Position numbers and translations under genes: made by a program. Of a DNA stretch of 64,000 nt, positions 16,952 through 26,247 are shown in pieces; position 1 is the stretch's first letter; each line of letters begins with the position of its first letter. This stretch comes from Fluviicola sp. (GTDB lineage: Bacteria; Bacteroidota; Bacteroidia; Flavobacteriales_D; Crocinitomicaceae): positions 172,602 to 236,601 of the forward strand of contig JARWZO010000029.1 in the NCBI GenBank assembly GCA_029866325.1. The letters are read 5' to 3'. The notes under the pieces are model-generated. The model was given only the letters and a program-made list of their open reading frames with translations. It was not told the origin of the DNA and searched no databases.

Positions 16952-19399
16952 ATGGCAAATCAAGTAATCTCTGAAACAACTACATCCGTAGATTTTGAAA
17001 CATTCAAGCAACAAGTGCTGAATGACTACCGGTTGGCTTGTTTATCAAGAGAAGCATCGCTGTTGGGTCGACGTGAAGTGTTGACCGGAAAAGCGAAGTT
17101 TGGAATTTTCGGCGATGGAAAAGAACTCGCCCAACTTGCCCTTGCCAAACAGTTCAAAGACGGTGATTTCCGCTCGGGATATTACCGCGATCAAACCTTG
17201 ATGATGGCCATTGATCAATTGACCGTTCGCGAATATTTTGCTGGTTTATACGCACATACGGATAGCGAAGTGGAACCGCAATCGGCCGGTCGACAAATGG
17301 GAGGACATTTTTCTACCAGAAACCTCGATGAAAACGGGAATTGGAAAAACCTGATGGCTCAGAAAAACAGTTCCGCCGATATTTCACCTACTGCAGGACA
17401 AATGCCACGCTTATTGGGCTTAGCTCAAGCGTCTAAAATATACCGCAATCACCCAACGCTGAAAGATTTAGAGGAATTCAAAAAATTTACCAACGGTGGA
17501 AACGAAGTGGCTTTCGGAACAATTGGTGATGCTTCTACTTCTGAAGGTCCGTTTTGGGAAGTCATCAACGCTGCCGGTGTTTTACAAGTGCCGATGGTGA
17601 TGTCAGTTTGGGACGACGGTTACGGAATTTCTGTTCCGCGCGAGTTTCAAACCACAAAAGGAAGTATTTCGGAAGCACTTTCAGGCATGCAGCGCACTGC
17701 TGAAAACCCGGGAGGATATGAAATTTTCGTTACCAAAGGTTGGGATTATGCGCATTTGTGCGAAACTTACGAAAAAGCGGTTGCCGTAGCACGAGAAGAA
17801 CATGTTCCGGTGTTGGTTCATGTAAAAGAAGTCAATCAGCCGCAAGGTCACTCTACATCAGGTTCTCACGAGCGTTACAAATCGGAAGACCGGTTGAAAT
17901 GGGAATCGGAGTTTGACTGTATTGCCAAATTCAAAGAGTGGATTTTATCGTTCGAAGCCGAAGGACAATCCATTGCTTCCGAAGAAGAATTGACAACCAT
18001 TTCAGCCGATGCTAAAAAAGCGGTAAACGAGGATAAACGTGCTGCATGGTCTGCATTTTCAGATGTTTTGAAACAAGATTTAACTTCAGCCCTTGAATTA
18101 CTGAAAGCTTTAGCTGCTGAAAGTGCACAAGGTTCTTTCATTCAATTGGAAATCACGGCGCTTGAAAAAGCAATGGAGCCGATCCGAAAAGATATTTTTA
18201 ATGCCGTTCGTAAATGTTTACGCATTGTTCGCGGCGAAAACGGACCTGCTCGTCAAGCGTTGATTCAGTGGCTGGAAAGCGAAAAAGCGAAAAACTACGA
18301 TCGTTACAGCGAAAACCTCTACTCTACTTCCGAACAAAATGCGTTGAATATTACCCCGGTTGATCCGACTTACGCATCTACGCCAACCATGGAAGACGGA
18401 CGAATTATCCTGCGTGAAAATTTCCGTTCGATTTTCGAAAACTATCCACAAGCATTGATCTTTGGTGAAGATGCCGGAAAAATTGGCGGTGTGAATCAAT
18501 CATTGGAAGGTTTACAGGAACAATTTGGTGATTTACGTATCTCCGACGTTGGAATTCGTGAATGTTCCATTATCGGTCAGGGAATCGGGATGGCCATGCG
18601 TGGTTTGCGTCCGATTGCTGAAATTCAATACCTCGATTACTTATTATATGCCATTCAGATTTTGTCGGATGACCTTTCTACGGTTCAATACCGAACAAAA
18701 GGCGGACAAAAAGCGCCATTAATTGTCAGTACACGCGGGCATCGTTTAGAAGGAATCTGGCACAGTGGAAGTCCGATGGGAATGATCATCAACTCACTGC
18801 GCGGAATGCACATTTGCGTTCCTAGAAACATGACAAAAGCAGCCGGTTTTTACAACACGCTAATGGCAGCCGATGAACCTGCATTGGTCATTGAGCCGCT
18901 AAACGGTTACCGTACCAAAGAACCGATGCCAACCAATATTGGAGAATTCCGTATCGGATTGGGCTTACCGGAGATTGTGAAAAAAGGAACCGATTTGACC
19001 ATTGTTTCTTACGGATCTACCTTCAACTTGTGTGAACAAGCTGCTCAAACGCTTGCGGAATTGGGCGTTTCGGTTGAGTTGATCGACGTTCAAACCCTGA
19101 TTCCATTCGATATCAATCACGTAATTACCAAATCGTTGGCAAAAACAAATCGTTTGTTGATTATTGACGAAGATGTAAGCAGCGGTGCAACGGGATACAT
19201 GCTCGACAAGATTTTGGTAGAACAAAAAGCGTATTTCCATTTGGATTCTGCTCCGGTTACCTTGAGTGCAAAAGATCACCGTCCGGCTTATGGCACCGAT
19301 GGCGATTATTTCTCGAAACCAAGTATCGACGACATCGTAGAAACAGCTTACGGAATGATGAATGAAGCTGATCCAAACGCATTTCCGGCAATTTATTAG
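16952..19399 (+). CDS. Fused 2-oxoacid dehydrogenase E1 alpha/beta
   Basis: This 815-aa protein fuses both E1 subunits of a 2-oxoacid dehydrogenase (branched-chain or pyruvate type), which decarboxylates the 2-oxoacid on thiamine diphosphate and passes the acyl group to E2 lipoate. The alpha part (about 1-420) has the TPP motif GDASTSEGPFWEVINAAG with VWDDGYGIS where separate alpha chains have NN; the RYKSEDRLKWE loop follows. The beta part (about 475-815) has LIFGEDAGKIGGVN, RISDVGIRECSIIGQGIGMA and AEIQYLDYLLYA. Two-domain fusions of this length are usual in Bacteroidota. Substrate choice between branched-chain 2-oxoacids and pyruvate cannot be read from the sequence. A good -7 box lies upstream. 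Confidence 0.92.
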   Translation: MANQVISETTTSVDFETFKQQVLNDYRLACLSREASLLGRREVLTGKAKFGIFGDGKELAQLALAKQFKDGDFRSGYYRDQTLMMAIDQLTVREYFAGLYAHTDSEVEPQSAGRQMGGHFSTRNLDENGNWKNLMAQKNSSADISPTAGQMPRLLGLAQASKIYRNHPTLKDLEEFKKFTNGGNEVAFGTIGDASTSEGPFWEVINAAGVLQVPMVMSVWDDGYGISVPREFQTTKGSISEALSGMQRTAENPGGYEIFVTKGWDYAHLCETYEKAVAVAREEHVPVLVHVKEVNQPQGHSTSGSHERYKSEDRLKWESEFDCIAKFKEWILSFEAEGQSIASEEELTTISADAKKAVNEDKRAAWSAFSDVLKQDLTSALELLKALAAESAQGSFIQLEITALEKAMEPIRKDIFNAVRKCLRIVRGENGPARQALIQWLESEKAKNYDRYSENLYSTSEQNALNITPVDPTYASTPTMEDGRIILRENFRSIFENYPQALIFGEDAGKIGGVNQSLEGLQEQFGDLRISDVGIRECSIIGQGIGMAMRGLRPIAEIQYLDYLLYAIQILSDDLSTVQYRTKGGQKAPLIVSTRGHRLEGIWHSGSPMGMIINSLRGMHICVPRNMTKAAGFYNTLMAADEPALVIEPLNGYRTKEPMPTNIGEFRIGLGLPEIVKKGTDLTIVSYGSTFNLCEQAAQTLAELGVSVELIDVQTLIPFDINHVITKSLAKTNRLLIIDEDVSSGATGYMLDKILVEQKAYFHLDSAPVTLSAKDHRPAYGTDGDYFSKPSIDDIVETAYGMMNEADPNAFPAIY

Positions 19400-19402
19400 C
19401 AG

Positions 19403-19801
19403 TTGAGAAAATCCATCGTCATAGCAGTTGTGAGTTTTTTCATCATGAGTATCATGGCGAAAGACATCACCTCGCTGTCGTGGAATATTTGGTATGTTGC
19501 GAACAAAGAATATGTTGCAAAAGAATTGTGCGTCAACAAGGCCAAGCCTAAAATGAAGTGTAACGGTAAATGTCATTTGGCCAAGCAATTGCAAAAACTG
19601 GAAGAACCGCAACCGAAAAAAGCACCCACCGCTCCAAAACAAGTAAAGTTGAAGGAATTGGAATGGGTTATTGCTTCGGCTGAAATTCTTCCGGCAACGA
19701 AAAATCCGGTTATCACAGAACACAATTTAATTTATTGGAACGATCTTAAAAAAGCACCCCGCTCTTTCTCCAACACCATTTTCCACCCGCCGCAAGCCTG
19801 A
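19403..19801 (+). CDS. Small exported protein with CNGKC motif
   Basis: This 132-aa protein starts with a TTG codon at 19403, three bases after the E1 stop; the TTG start gives a proper N-terminal hydrophobic segment (MRKSIVIAVVSFFIMSIM), whereas the next ATG at 19445 would cut it. The feature of note is C43, then PKMKCNGKCHLAKQL with C53 and C57, a motif I associate with small Bacteroidota envelope proteins found near metal uptake genes. The rest is Lys/Pro-rich and then IYWNDL. A metal-handling role is inference from the motif and from the two envelope genes that follow. It may share the E1 transcript. Confidence 0.65.
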   Translation: MRKSIVIAVVSFFIMSIMAKDITSLSWNIWYVANKEYVAKELCVNKAKPKMKCNGKCHLAKQLQKLEEPQPKKAPTAPKQVKLKELEWVIASAEILPATKNPVITEHNLIYWNDLKKAPRSFSNTIFHPPQA

Positions 19802-19840
19802 TTTCCATCAGATTATTCGTGTACAGGAATACAAAATGCC

Positions 19841-19967
19841 TCCCACAGATGCACTGATTTTTTGCGCTCCTAACGGCAGCGGAAACTATGTGTTTGGTTA
19901 TATGATGAAACTAAACACATAAAATAGCGAGGGCGTTAGCCGAGCTGAAATCAGTGCATCTGTGGGA
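19841..19967. repeat. Inverted-repeat element family, copy B
   Basis: Terminal repeats TCCCACAGATGCACTGATTT (left) and TCAGTGCATCTGTGGGA (right) enclose the two conserved blocks in reverse order: GCGCTCCTAACGGCAGC first and GCGAGGGCGTTAGCCGAGC second. The orientation is thus opposite to copy A. The loop itself contains an inner inverted repeat (ATGTGTTTGGTT / AACTAAACACAT). It lies between two co-directional genes and splits a probable gene set. Confidence 0.92.
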
Positions 19968-20034
19968 AGAACATCCTATTTATATCTCGGTACAAGAAAG
20001 CTTTTATTCTATTTAGTTAATTTTTATTTCGAAT

Positions 20035-20922
20035 ATGAAGTTATTCGCATTAGTTGCGGGTATGCTTTTAGGTTTGCAGGCAATGGCCTGTGACGTTTGT
20101 GGTGCCGTGAATTCCGCTTTGGGATTGGGAACGGTTGCTGCCGGAAATCGTCATTCAATTGGTTGCACCTATCAGTACCGCAGTTACAAGAGCAATCATC
20201 CGGGCATTTTTAATGAGCCGTCGGTGAGCAGTTCAGAGCGTTTTCAGCGGTTGGATCTTACCGGAACCATTCGTCTGGCTTCGCGTTGGCAGCTGAAAGT
20301 AAGTTTACCGTTGGTATACAACGAACAAACCAAAGAAGGTGTGCATTCCTATCGTCAGGGCATAGCCGACCCAATGCTGACAGGACATTATTTCGCGATC
20401 AACCGTATGGATTCGACCGGAAATAAAGTCATTCGGTTGAGTGTTGGTGGTGGCGTGAAGATGCCTTTTGCACAATTTCCTGAACCCGATAATGAGTTGT
20501 TGTTACTTTATCCGGGAACAGGAACTTGGGACGGAATGCTGCAATCTTCTTTCTTTCTCCGTAAAAACAAATGGGCGCTGATTCAGGAAAACAATCTTAT
20601 GTTGAGAGGTACGAATAAACATGCCTATCAGCCGGGAAACCTGTTTAGTTCAACCCTTTATGGAATGCGCCGATTCAGCAATTGGTCTATCTTCGGTGGT
20701 TTTCAATATGCCTGGAATGGCATTGATTACCAAGACCGAAAGGCCATCAACAGTTCGCCTAGTCAGGGAAATATCCTTAGTGTGACAGTAGGCGGAACAA
20801 TTCAGTGGGGAAATCTAATGGTACAAGCCAATTACCATCACCCACTCGCACAAAACCTCGGAAACGGTTACGTGCAACAGCAAGTCGGCTTTACAGCCGG
20901 AGTTTATTATTTATTCAATTAA
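20035..20922 (+). CDS. Outer-membrane beta-barrel protein with CDVCG motif
   Basis: This 295-aa exported protein has a signal peptide (1-18) followed directly by C-D-V-C-G. The rest alternates short hydrophobic and aromatic strands with loops, for example LTGTIRLASRWQLKVSLPLV and ILSVTVGGTIQWGNLMVQAN, and ends in an aromatic-terminated strand (VGFTAGVYYLFN), the signature of an outer-membrane barrel. This resembles the transporter-like barrels found with copper or other metal genes in Bacteroidota. The role is inferred from the motif and neighbours. Its stop is 9 bases from the next start, so the two form an operon. Confidence 0.7.
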   Translation: MKLFALVAGMLLGLQAMACDVCGAVNSALGLGTVAAGNRHSIGCTYQYRSYKSNHPGIFNEPSVSSSERFQRLDLTGTIRLASRWQLKVSLPLVYNEQTKEGVHSYRQGIADPMLTGHYFAINRMDSTGNKVIRLSVGGGVKMPFAQFPEPDNELLLLYPGTGTWDGMLQSSFFLRKNKWALIQENNLMLRGTNKHAYQPGNLFSSTLYGMRRFSNWSIFGGFQYAWNGIDYQDRKAINSSPSQGNILSVTVGGTIQWGNLMVQANYHHPLAQNLGNGYVQQQVGFTAGVYYLFN

Positions 20923-20931
20923 AAAAATAGT

Positions 20932-21324
20932 ATGAAATATACAATCAGTTTATTCGCCCTTTTAGCCATTACCTTATTTTCTTGCAAAAAAGACGACGAA
21001 GATCATGTTGATTTTTCGGGAAGTATCAGTGTAACCGCTCCAGCAGCCAACGATACCATTACCGGTGGAAACACGTTTATGGTTACCGGAAGTATCACAG
21101 GCAATACCGAAATGCATGGTAATATGATAACGGTTTACAATCAAAACGATCAGTCGGTAGTCTACAGTAATACCCTAGACAGCCATTCGGATGCTTACAC
21201 CTTGAACGAAACCGTAACCCATACGCTTACTGCGGCTACACCTTTACGTTTGGTAATTGAAGTAGAAGTAGATCACGATGGTGAATCTCTAACCAAAGAA
21301 GTGTTGTTTCAGTATCAGCCTTAG
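20932..21324 (+). CDS. Small lipoprotein, DUF4625-like
   Basis: This 130-aa lipoprotein has the lipobox LFSC at about residue 18, followed by a charged KKDDEDH stretch. The domain ISVTAPAANDTITGGNTFMV then TGSITGNTEMHGNMITVYNQ looks like an immunoglobulin-like fold resembling DUF4625. Histidine and acidic residues (HSDAY, EVDHDGES) could bind metal, but that is inference. It completes a three-gene set with the CNGKC protein and the CDVCG barrel. Confidence 0.65.
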   Translation: MKYTISLFALLAITLFSCKKDDEDHVDFSGSISVTAPAANDTITGGNTFMVTGSITGNTEMHGNMITVYNQNDQSVVYSNTLDSHSDAYTLNETVTHTLTAATPLRLVIEVEVDHDGESLTKEVLFQYQP

Positions 21325-21405
21325 TGAGTTTTTAAGTTGGTAAGTTCTTGAGTTTTTAAGTTTATTGAGTTAGTCAGTTCAACTCAATAAACTTAAAAAC
21401 TCAAG
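21325..21405. repeat. AAGTTTTTAAG-type repeat with a perfect 25-bp inverted repeat
   Basis: Short direct repeats of GAGTTTTTAAGTT lead into a perfect 25-bp stem (21347-21371 with 21381-21405) around a 9-nt loop. A sister region of the same repeat type lies at 51980-52078. The downstream arm ends ACTCAAG, with no T run, so this is not a classical terminator. Confidence 0.9.
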
Positions 21406-21450
21406 GGCTCAATTAATTAATGAATATCTTAGCCACTCAGTCAAATCATC

Positions 21451-22095
21451 ATGCTCAAAACAACATGCTTACTTGTTTTACCAATTGCATTTCTTTTTTG
21501 CAGTTGCAAATCTTCTGTAAATGTTCATCATCCGGAACCTTTAAACAAGAATGTCGACACAAACCTAATAGCTGAAAGTCACAACGAAACAGACATTCCG
21601 CTCAATGATTACATGAAAGAAGAGCTTGCACCGATTCGGGCGAATTTCAAACGGATCAATTCGATTAAAAAATGGTCGAAGGTCGTGCAAAAAGATGTGT
21701 ATCAATCGTCAGAAGGTGGGTATGTGTGCTTTTATTACTTAAATGACAAAATCGAAAAAATCGTTGAACGTAACTTCGGTGAAACCGGACAAGCAATCTC
21801 AGAATTCTATATTCTTGGTGGTGAACTCTCATTTGTATTGAAACGTTCCTACAATTACAACCGACCAATTTATTGGGATTCCACCCAGATGAAAGAAAGT
21901 AATGATACCGAAGTGTTTGACTTTGAGAAGTCAGAAATCTTGGAAGACAGAAGTTACTTCATTAAAGGCCAAATGGTTCATGCAATCATTTCCGGTGATT
22001 GTGGTGCGCCTTTTAATCAAGAATTTTTAGACCAAGAAGGAAAGCAAATCATAGAACATTTTAATGAATTGATGATGTTAGCGACAAAACAGTGA
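21451..22095 (+). CDS. Lipoprotein of unknown function
   Basis: This 214-aa protein has an N-terminal hydrophobic segment with lipobox FCSC near residue 18, then an acidic and polar linker. The domain that follows contains RANFKRINSIKKWSKVVQKD, YVCFYYLNDKIEKIV, an FYILGGELSFVLKRSY strand pair and a GDCGAPFNQE loop. No family recognised. Its 3' end converges with the S74-chaperone protein 29 bases away. Confidence 0.65.
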   Translation: MLKTTCLLVLPIAFLFCSCKSSVNVHHPEPLNKNVDTNLIAESHNETDIPLNDYMKEELAPIRANFKRINSIKKWSKVVQKDVYQSSEGGYVCFYYLNDKIEKIVERNFGETGQAISEFYILGGELSFVLKRSYNYNRPIYWDSTQMKESNDTEVFDFEKSEILEDRSYFIKGQMVHAIISGDCGAPFNQEFLDQEGKQIIEHFNELMMLATKQ

Positions 22096-22124
22096 GATAA
22101 TGTCTAAATAACCGAGGTTCGATA

Positions 22125-24191
22125 TTACTCCTTCACTTCCAATTTCTCCATGCGCTCTTGCAACTGCAAAATCAATTCTTTCAACGCCTCATTTTCGGCC
22201 TTTTGAGCTTCAATCAATGCTTGCTGTTCCTGCACGGAATTGATCAACATATAGGTCATTGCACCGTTATCTACTCCTAAGTATTCGGTTTCTTTACCGG
22301 TTGCATCGCGGTATGTCCATGGTTTGATCATGTAAGGTGCAATTTCTTGTAATTCCTGTGCGATAACCCCTACTCCGGTTTCTTTTGGCATATTGGCTTC
22401 GCCCGTGTAGGTAAACCAAACCGGTTTGATCTTCATCAAATCACTCAACCCACCTTGATAAGGAAGTATATTTGTTTTCAAACGACGGTCTGAAGTAACT
22501 GTCCACGCATTGGATGTTGGCTTCGCAGCACTGTTTGTTCCAATCTCTAATTGAAATGTAGGCGTTACCGTTCCAATTCCAACATTTCCGTCGTGAATGG
22601 TCATTCGCTGCAGTCCAAATTGGTAAAAAGCAATGTTATCATCCCAATCATTATCTATACCAATACGCAAACTTGTTTGTTCACCTGATTGCGAGTAGTA
22701 TTGAATGTAAGCCAAATCTCCACTACCTCCATACGCATTAGGAGGAAACATAATTCCGTTCACTGCTCCCAAACCAATTGCAGGCATTATTGCTCCACCA
22801 AGCACCTGTAATTTGGCTTGTGGGGTGTTCGTTCCCAATCCGATTCGGTCTAAACTTGCATCCAGAAAAAGCGCATTTGGGCTAAGCATCGATTCAATTC
22901 TAAAATCGCGATCCAAGGCCTGTTCGTTAAAGACAAATTGCCCGTTCGCATCCAAGTCCACCGAAGTTAGTCCGTTTTCAAACAACTGAAAGCGTCCATC
23001 ATCGGTATCTTCTGTTAATGAAGCAATGGTTGTACCACTTGTATTCACCGCAGACCAGTTTACTGAGCCACCAAAATAAGAAAGACCATTATCGCGCACT
23101 TCAAAGTGATTCACTCCGGCATCTTGAATAATGAAATCACCCGTACTATTCAAATCGTGTGTTAAATTAAAGGTTCCATGCGTCAGCAAGGTATTTTCCA
23201 ACAATGTTCCACCCAATTGAATCGCATCAGCAGTTGCATCTACATTCAAACCATTATTTGCAACTGCAGTTAAGGTTGCGCTTCCCGTAGTAGCACCTCC
23301 TGAAATACCATCACCGGCTACAACATCAGTAATATCACCGTTTGGAATGGTAACACTGTTGCCACCGGAAATTGCGAGTGTAGATGTTCCGGCAGTATAA
23401 GTTAGTGTTTGATTATCTGTATTAACTCCCGACAAGTTCACTGTACTTCCGCTTGAAATAGACAAGTTATTCCCCACAAGCGAAATGTCTTGAATTTCAT
23501 TCGTTGGATTTGAATCTGCATCATCTACATTATCAATTGCATAAGCTCCCAAGTAGACATTTCCACCGTTACTTAAATACAACGTATCGTTTGAAAAAGC
23601 CAGTGCTTGAATTTCATTGGTGGGATTTGCATCCGCATCATCAACATTATCTACCGCATAAGCTCCTAAATAAACAAAACCGCCATTACTTAAATACAAG
23701 GTATCATTACTGATACTAAGTGCTTGTAACTCATTGGTAGGGTTGGCATCGGCATCATCTACTTGGTCATTCGTTACCGTTTCAGCTTCTTTCGCGTAAA
23801 GTGCGTAAGGAACACTCATCAACTGACTTGTACCCATTACAACGTAAGCGTTTCCGCCTGCAACATCTATAGCCGTTTCAATAAAATATTGACCGGTAGA
23901 CCAATCAATAGCGGCAAACGATCCACTTAAAACGGTTCCTGTTCCAATTTCAAGATTAACCAAACCGTAAGCATTTGTTGTAACCGCAAAGGTTTCAGAG
24001 TAAACGGAGGCACCACCAATGGCACCTTGCTGAATGGTCATGCGAATACCAACTGCTTGATTGGTCAAAATAGTATTTCCCGCATTTCTAACTACAGCTT
24101 GATATTTAAACCCTTGTGGAACTTGAGCAAACGAAATTGCTGAAAGTGCTAGACAAGCTACGAACGTTAAAAGAATCTTATACATATTCAA
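22125..24191 (-). CDS. Surface protein with C-terminal S74-type intramolecular chaperone
   Basis: This 688-aa protein has a signal peptide (ending ISFAQ) and an N-terminal domain, VPQGFKYQAVVRNAGN, that introduces many Bacteroidota surface proteins. Residues about 140-260 hold three repeats of the pattern NVDDADANPTNEIQAL then LYLSNGG-VYLGAYA. A beta-rich stalk follows, and the C-terminal ~120 residues are a peptidase S74 intramolecular chaperone domain: TSDRRLKTNI then GVIAQELQEI, ending in a long coiled coil (EQQALIEAQKAENEAL). S74 domains trimerise and are cut off by self-cleavage in phage tailspikes; whether this happens here is not shown. It follows the T9SS protein by 7 bases. Confidence 0.85.
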   Translation of the reverse strand: MNMYKILLTFVACLALSAISFAQVPQGFKYQAVVRNAGNTILTNQAVGIRMTIQQGAIGGASVYSETFAVTTNAYGLVNLEIGTGTVLSGSFAAIDWSTGQYFIETAIDVAGGNAYVVMGTSQLMSVPYALYAKEAETVTNDQVDDADANPTNELQALSISNDTLYLSNGGFVYLGAYAVDNVDDADANPTNEIQALAFSNDTLYLSNGGNVYLGAYAIDNVDDADSNPTNEIQDISLVGNNLSISSGSTVNLSGVNTDNQTLTYTAGTSTLAISGGNSVTIPNGDITDVVAGDGISGGATTGSATLTAVANNGLNVDATADAIQLGGTLLENTLLTHGTFNLTHDLNSTGDFIIQDAGVNHFEVRDNGLSYFGGSVNWSAVNTSGTTIASLTEDTDDGRFQLFENGLTSVDLDANGQFVFNEQALDRDFRIESMLSPNALFLDASLDRIGLGTNTPQAKLQVLGGAIMPAIGLGAVNGIMFPPNAYGGSGDLAYIQYYSQSGEQTSLRIGIDNDWDDNIAFYQFGLQRMTIHDGNVGIGTVTPTFQLEIGTNSAAKPTSNAWTVTSDRRLKTNILPYQGGLSDLMKIKPVWFTYTGEANMPKETGVGVIAQELQEIAPYMIKPWTYRDATGKETEYLGVDNGAMTYMLINSVQEQQALIEAQKAENEALKELILQLQERMEKLEVKE

Positions 24192-24198
24192 GAATTAT

Positions 24199-24663
24199 TT
24201 AGAGTGTTTTGATCAGTTTAATTGTTTTGAGACTAACGTCTGTTTTGGAAAGTACCAGTGAATAACTTCCTGCCGCCCATTGATTTACTTCTATTAGGGT
24301 TTGTTCATTTACTAATAACTCTTGCGAGACCACCTTTCCGTTTCCGTCGTAAAATGTACACACTACATTTTCAAATTCCGGTGCTTTCACAGTTAACCAT
24401 TCAGAAGTTGGATTTGGATAAACAGTAACAATGAACAAGGGGTTATTATCCACTAACTCCAAGAATTTCCAATTTGTTTGATGAAATCCTTGTGTTAAAT
24501 CATTCGATGCATTTGAATAGGTAGCAGTAATCACTTCACCAATGGTGAAATCGACGTTGGCTGCAGCATTTGTATAGGATTCACCCTGTGAAGAGACAAC
24601 CTCTTGCGCATTCGTTGCTATACAAGCACATGAAAAATATGCGAAAAGCAGGATTTTATTCAT
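24199..24663 (-). CDS. Small T9SS type A cargo protein
   Basis: This 154-aa protein has a signal peptide (ending ATNAQ), a short N-terminal domain of the type VVSSQGESYTNAAANVDFTI then GEVITATYS, a linker, and a T9SS type A sorting domain starting at VTVYPNPTSEWLTV and ending TIKLIKTL. Pairing of such a small sorting-domain protein with a tail-fibre-like S74 protein just downstream is a repeated arrangement in the phylum. A surface display role of the pair is inference. It shares a divergent promoter region with the endonuclease III gene. Confidence 0.8.
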   Translation of the reverse strand: MNKILLFAYFSCACIATNAQEVVSSQGESYTNAAANVDFTIGEVITATYSNASNDLTQGFHQTNWKFLELVDNNPLFIVTVYPNPTSEWLTVKAPEFENVVCTFYDGNGKVVSQELLVNEQTLIEVNQWAAGSYSLVLSKTDVSLKTIKLIKTL

Positions 24664-24824
24664 CGTGTAGTACGTTAAGAATCTCTAAATTAAGTATATT
24701 TCGCCAATTATGCCTCCAAACTTTCCTCCATTTTTGTTTTGAATGCCTGTGTATAGAAAAAGTTCCGTTTGATTTGAACGAATCTTCACTAGCTTACATT
24801 AATTTTAGCTCTTCATTAGAACAA

Positions 24825-25469
24825 ATGACCAAAAAAGAAAAAGCACATTACGTCATCACAGAACTCGAAAAATTGTACCCCGAAACACCCGTTCCGCTGG
24901 ATCATTGGGATGCATATACCTTATTAATAGCCGTTCTGCTGTCAGCGCAATGTACCGACGTTCGGGTAAACCAAATCACACCTACTCTTTTCAAACGCGC
25001 ATCTCGACCACAAGACATGATCAACGTTTCGGTGGAAGAAATTCGGGACATCATCAAACCCTGCGGATTGTCGCCACGAAAATCACAAGCCATTTACGAC
25101 CTTTCACATATTCTAATTAACGAACATAACGGAGAAGTTCCGGCCGATTTCGAAGCTTTGGAGCGTTTACCGGGTGTGGGACATAAAACAGCTTCCGTAG
25201 TGATGTCGCAAGCATTTGGTGTACCTGCATTTCCGGTAGATACACACATTCACCGATTGATGATCCGTTGGGGATTGACTTCCGGAAAAAATGTGGAAGA
25301 AACCGAGCGCGACGCCAAAAAATTGTTTCCTGAGAATTTATGGAACAAACTACACCTGCAAATTATCTTTTACGGTCGAAGTCATTCTCCTGCTCGAAGT
25401 CCGAAAAAAGAAATTGACTACATTACCGCAACAATCGGCACAAAAAAAGCCTTGTTGGAATTGAAATAA
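24825..25469 (+). CDS. nth: Endonuclease III-like DNA glycosylase without Fe-S cysteines
   Basis: This 214-aa protein starts at ATG 24825 (MTKKEKAHYVITELEKLYP); the longer frame begins inside the divergent gene. The helix-hairpin-helix is LPGVGHKTASVVM, with the catalytic lysine of the GVG-x-K motif, and the catalytic aspartate is in PVDTHIHRLM. The fold excises oxidised pyrimidines and nicks the abasic site in base-excision repair. The C-terminus, normally holding four cysteines for a [4Fe-4S] cluster, reads FYGRSHSPARSPKKEIDYIT and contains no cysteine, so the cluster is absent. A near-consensus -7 element TATATTTC lies at 24695-24702. Confidence 0.9.
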   Translation: MTKKEKAHYVITELEKLYPETPVPLDHWDAYTLLIAVLLSAQCTDVRVNQITPTLFKRASRPQDMINVSVEEIRDIIKPCGLSPRKSQAIYDLSHILINEHNGEVPADFEALERLPGVGHKTASVVMSQAFGVPAFPVDTHIHRLMIRWGLTSGKNVEETERDAKKLFPENLWNKLHLQIIFYGRSHSPARSPKKEIDYITATIGTKKALLELK

Positions 25470-25493
25470 CCCACGATTACTAAAACGAATACT

Positions 25494-26105
25494 ATGAAAA
25501 AAACAACCGTAAAAACAGCCATTACACTTGGAATGGGCTTACTTATTTATACCTGTACAAGTATTTCGGCGGGAACCAATTTCAGTAAATCATTTTCAGG
25601 TTTTGAGAAAGGTAAAATCAAGTACATAGAATCGGCTATCGACAGTTTGGAATTCGCGATGAAGGTGCCCGATTATATGGAAACAACGGCTTCACTAGAC
25701 AACAGCAGACCTTTCCAATACATGAACGAAGTAAAAGAGCATTACATCATGGCCAGTTATGAACTGATCAGCGATGTAATACCTGCTATGGAATCCATGG
25801 GTTATAGCGGCGACAATTTACTCGATGAATACGTCACCTATAATCAGGAAGTAATTGCTGAGGGTGTGAATGTCTCTGCACAAAAACCGGTAAAAAAACT
25901 GACCATCGACGGAATGCCTGCCCGTATGCTGCAATTTGACGGCATGGTTGACGGAATTGATGAAGGAATCAGCTACTTTGCTGTTTTTATTGAATCGAAG
26001 AACAAATTGTACTTTGTTTTGGCCTGGACGCTTGAGAGCAAAAAATCCGAATTCACACCAATTGCAGGAACCATGCTCAAGTCTTTTCACCTCAAGAAGA
26101 ACTAA
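25494..26105 (+). CDS. Exported paralogue of the neighbouring lipoprotein
   Basis: This 203-aa protein is a close paralogue of the next gene, sharing DYMETTASLDNSRPFQYMNE-type blocks, the KKLTIDGMPARMLQFDGMV segment and the LYFVLAWTLESKKSEF strand. The role of the family is unknown. The N-terminus has a hydrophobic segment ending LLIYTC (C21), so the lipobox differs from the canonical form found in its twin (LLMTSC). It lies 24 bases after nth and may be co-transcribed with it. The fold looks like a small alpha/beta domain, and no catalytic motif is seen. Confidence 0.75.
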   Translation: MKKTTVKTAITLGMGLLIYTCTSISAGTNFSKSFSGFEKGKIKYIESAIDSLEFAMKVPDYMETTASLDNSRPFQYMNEVKEHYIMASYELISDVIPAMESMGYSGDNLLDEYVTYNQEVIAEGVNVSAQKPVKKLTIDGMPARMLQFDGMVDGIDEGISYFAVFIESKNKLYFVLAWTLESKKSEFTPIAGTMLKSFHLKKN

Positions 26106-26247
26106 ACTGTTCATGATCTCCATTCATCAGTTAACCACAGTAAAAGTTTAACTTGAGAATTAAAATGTTCCGAATTAGTCGTAACTGAAAGAAAAAACTT
26201 ATTTTAATCGCTTACAACCAAAAGAACAATAACAAAAAACAACAATT

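Noticed and set aside
18965..19723. Minus-strand frame of 252 codons
   Set aside because: It lies opposite the conserved E1 beta domain and the CNGKC gene; composition (Phe, Cys, Arg rich) is typical of an antisense shadow.
23480..23770. Regular DNA repeats that could suggest a CRISPR or minisatellite
   Set aside because: They are in-frame coding repeats of the S74 surface protein (NVDDADANPTNEIQ type), with no spacer pattern.
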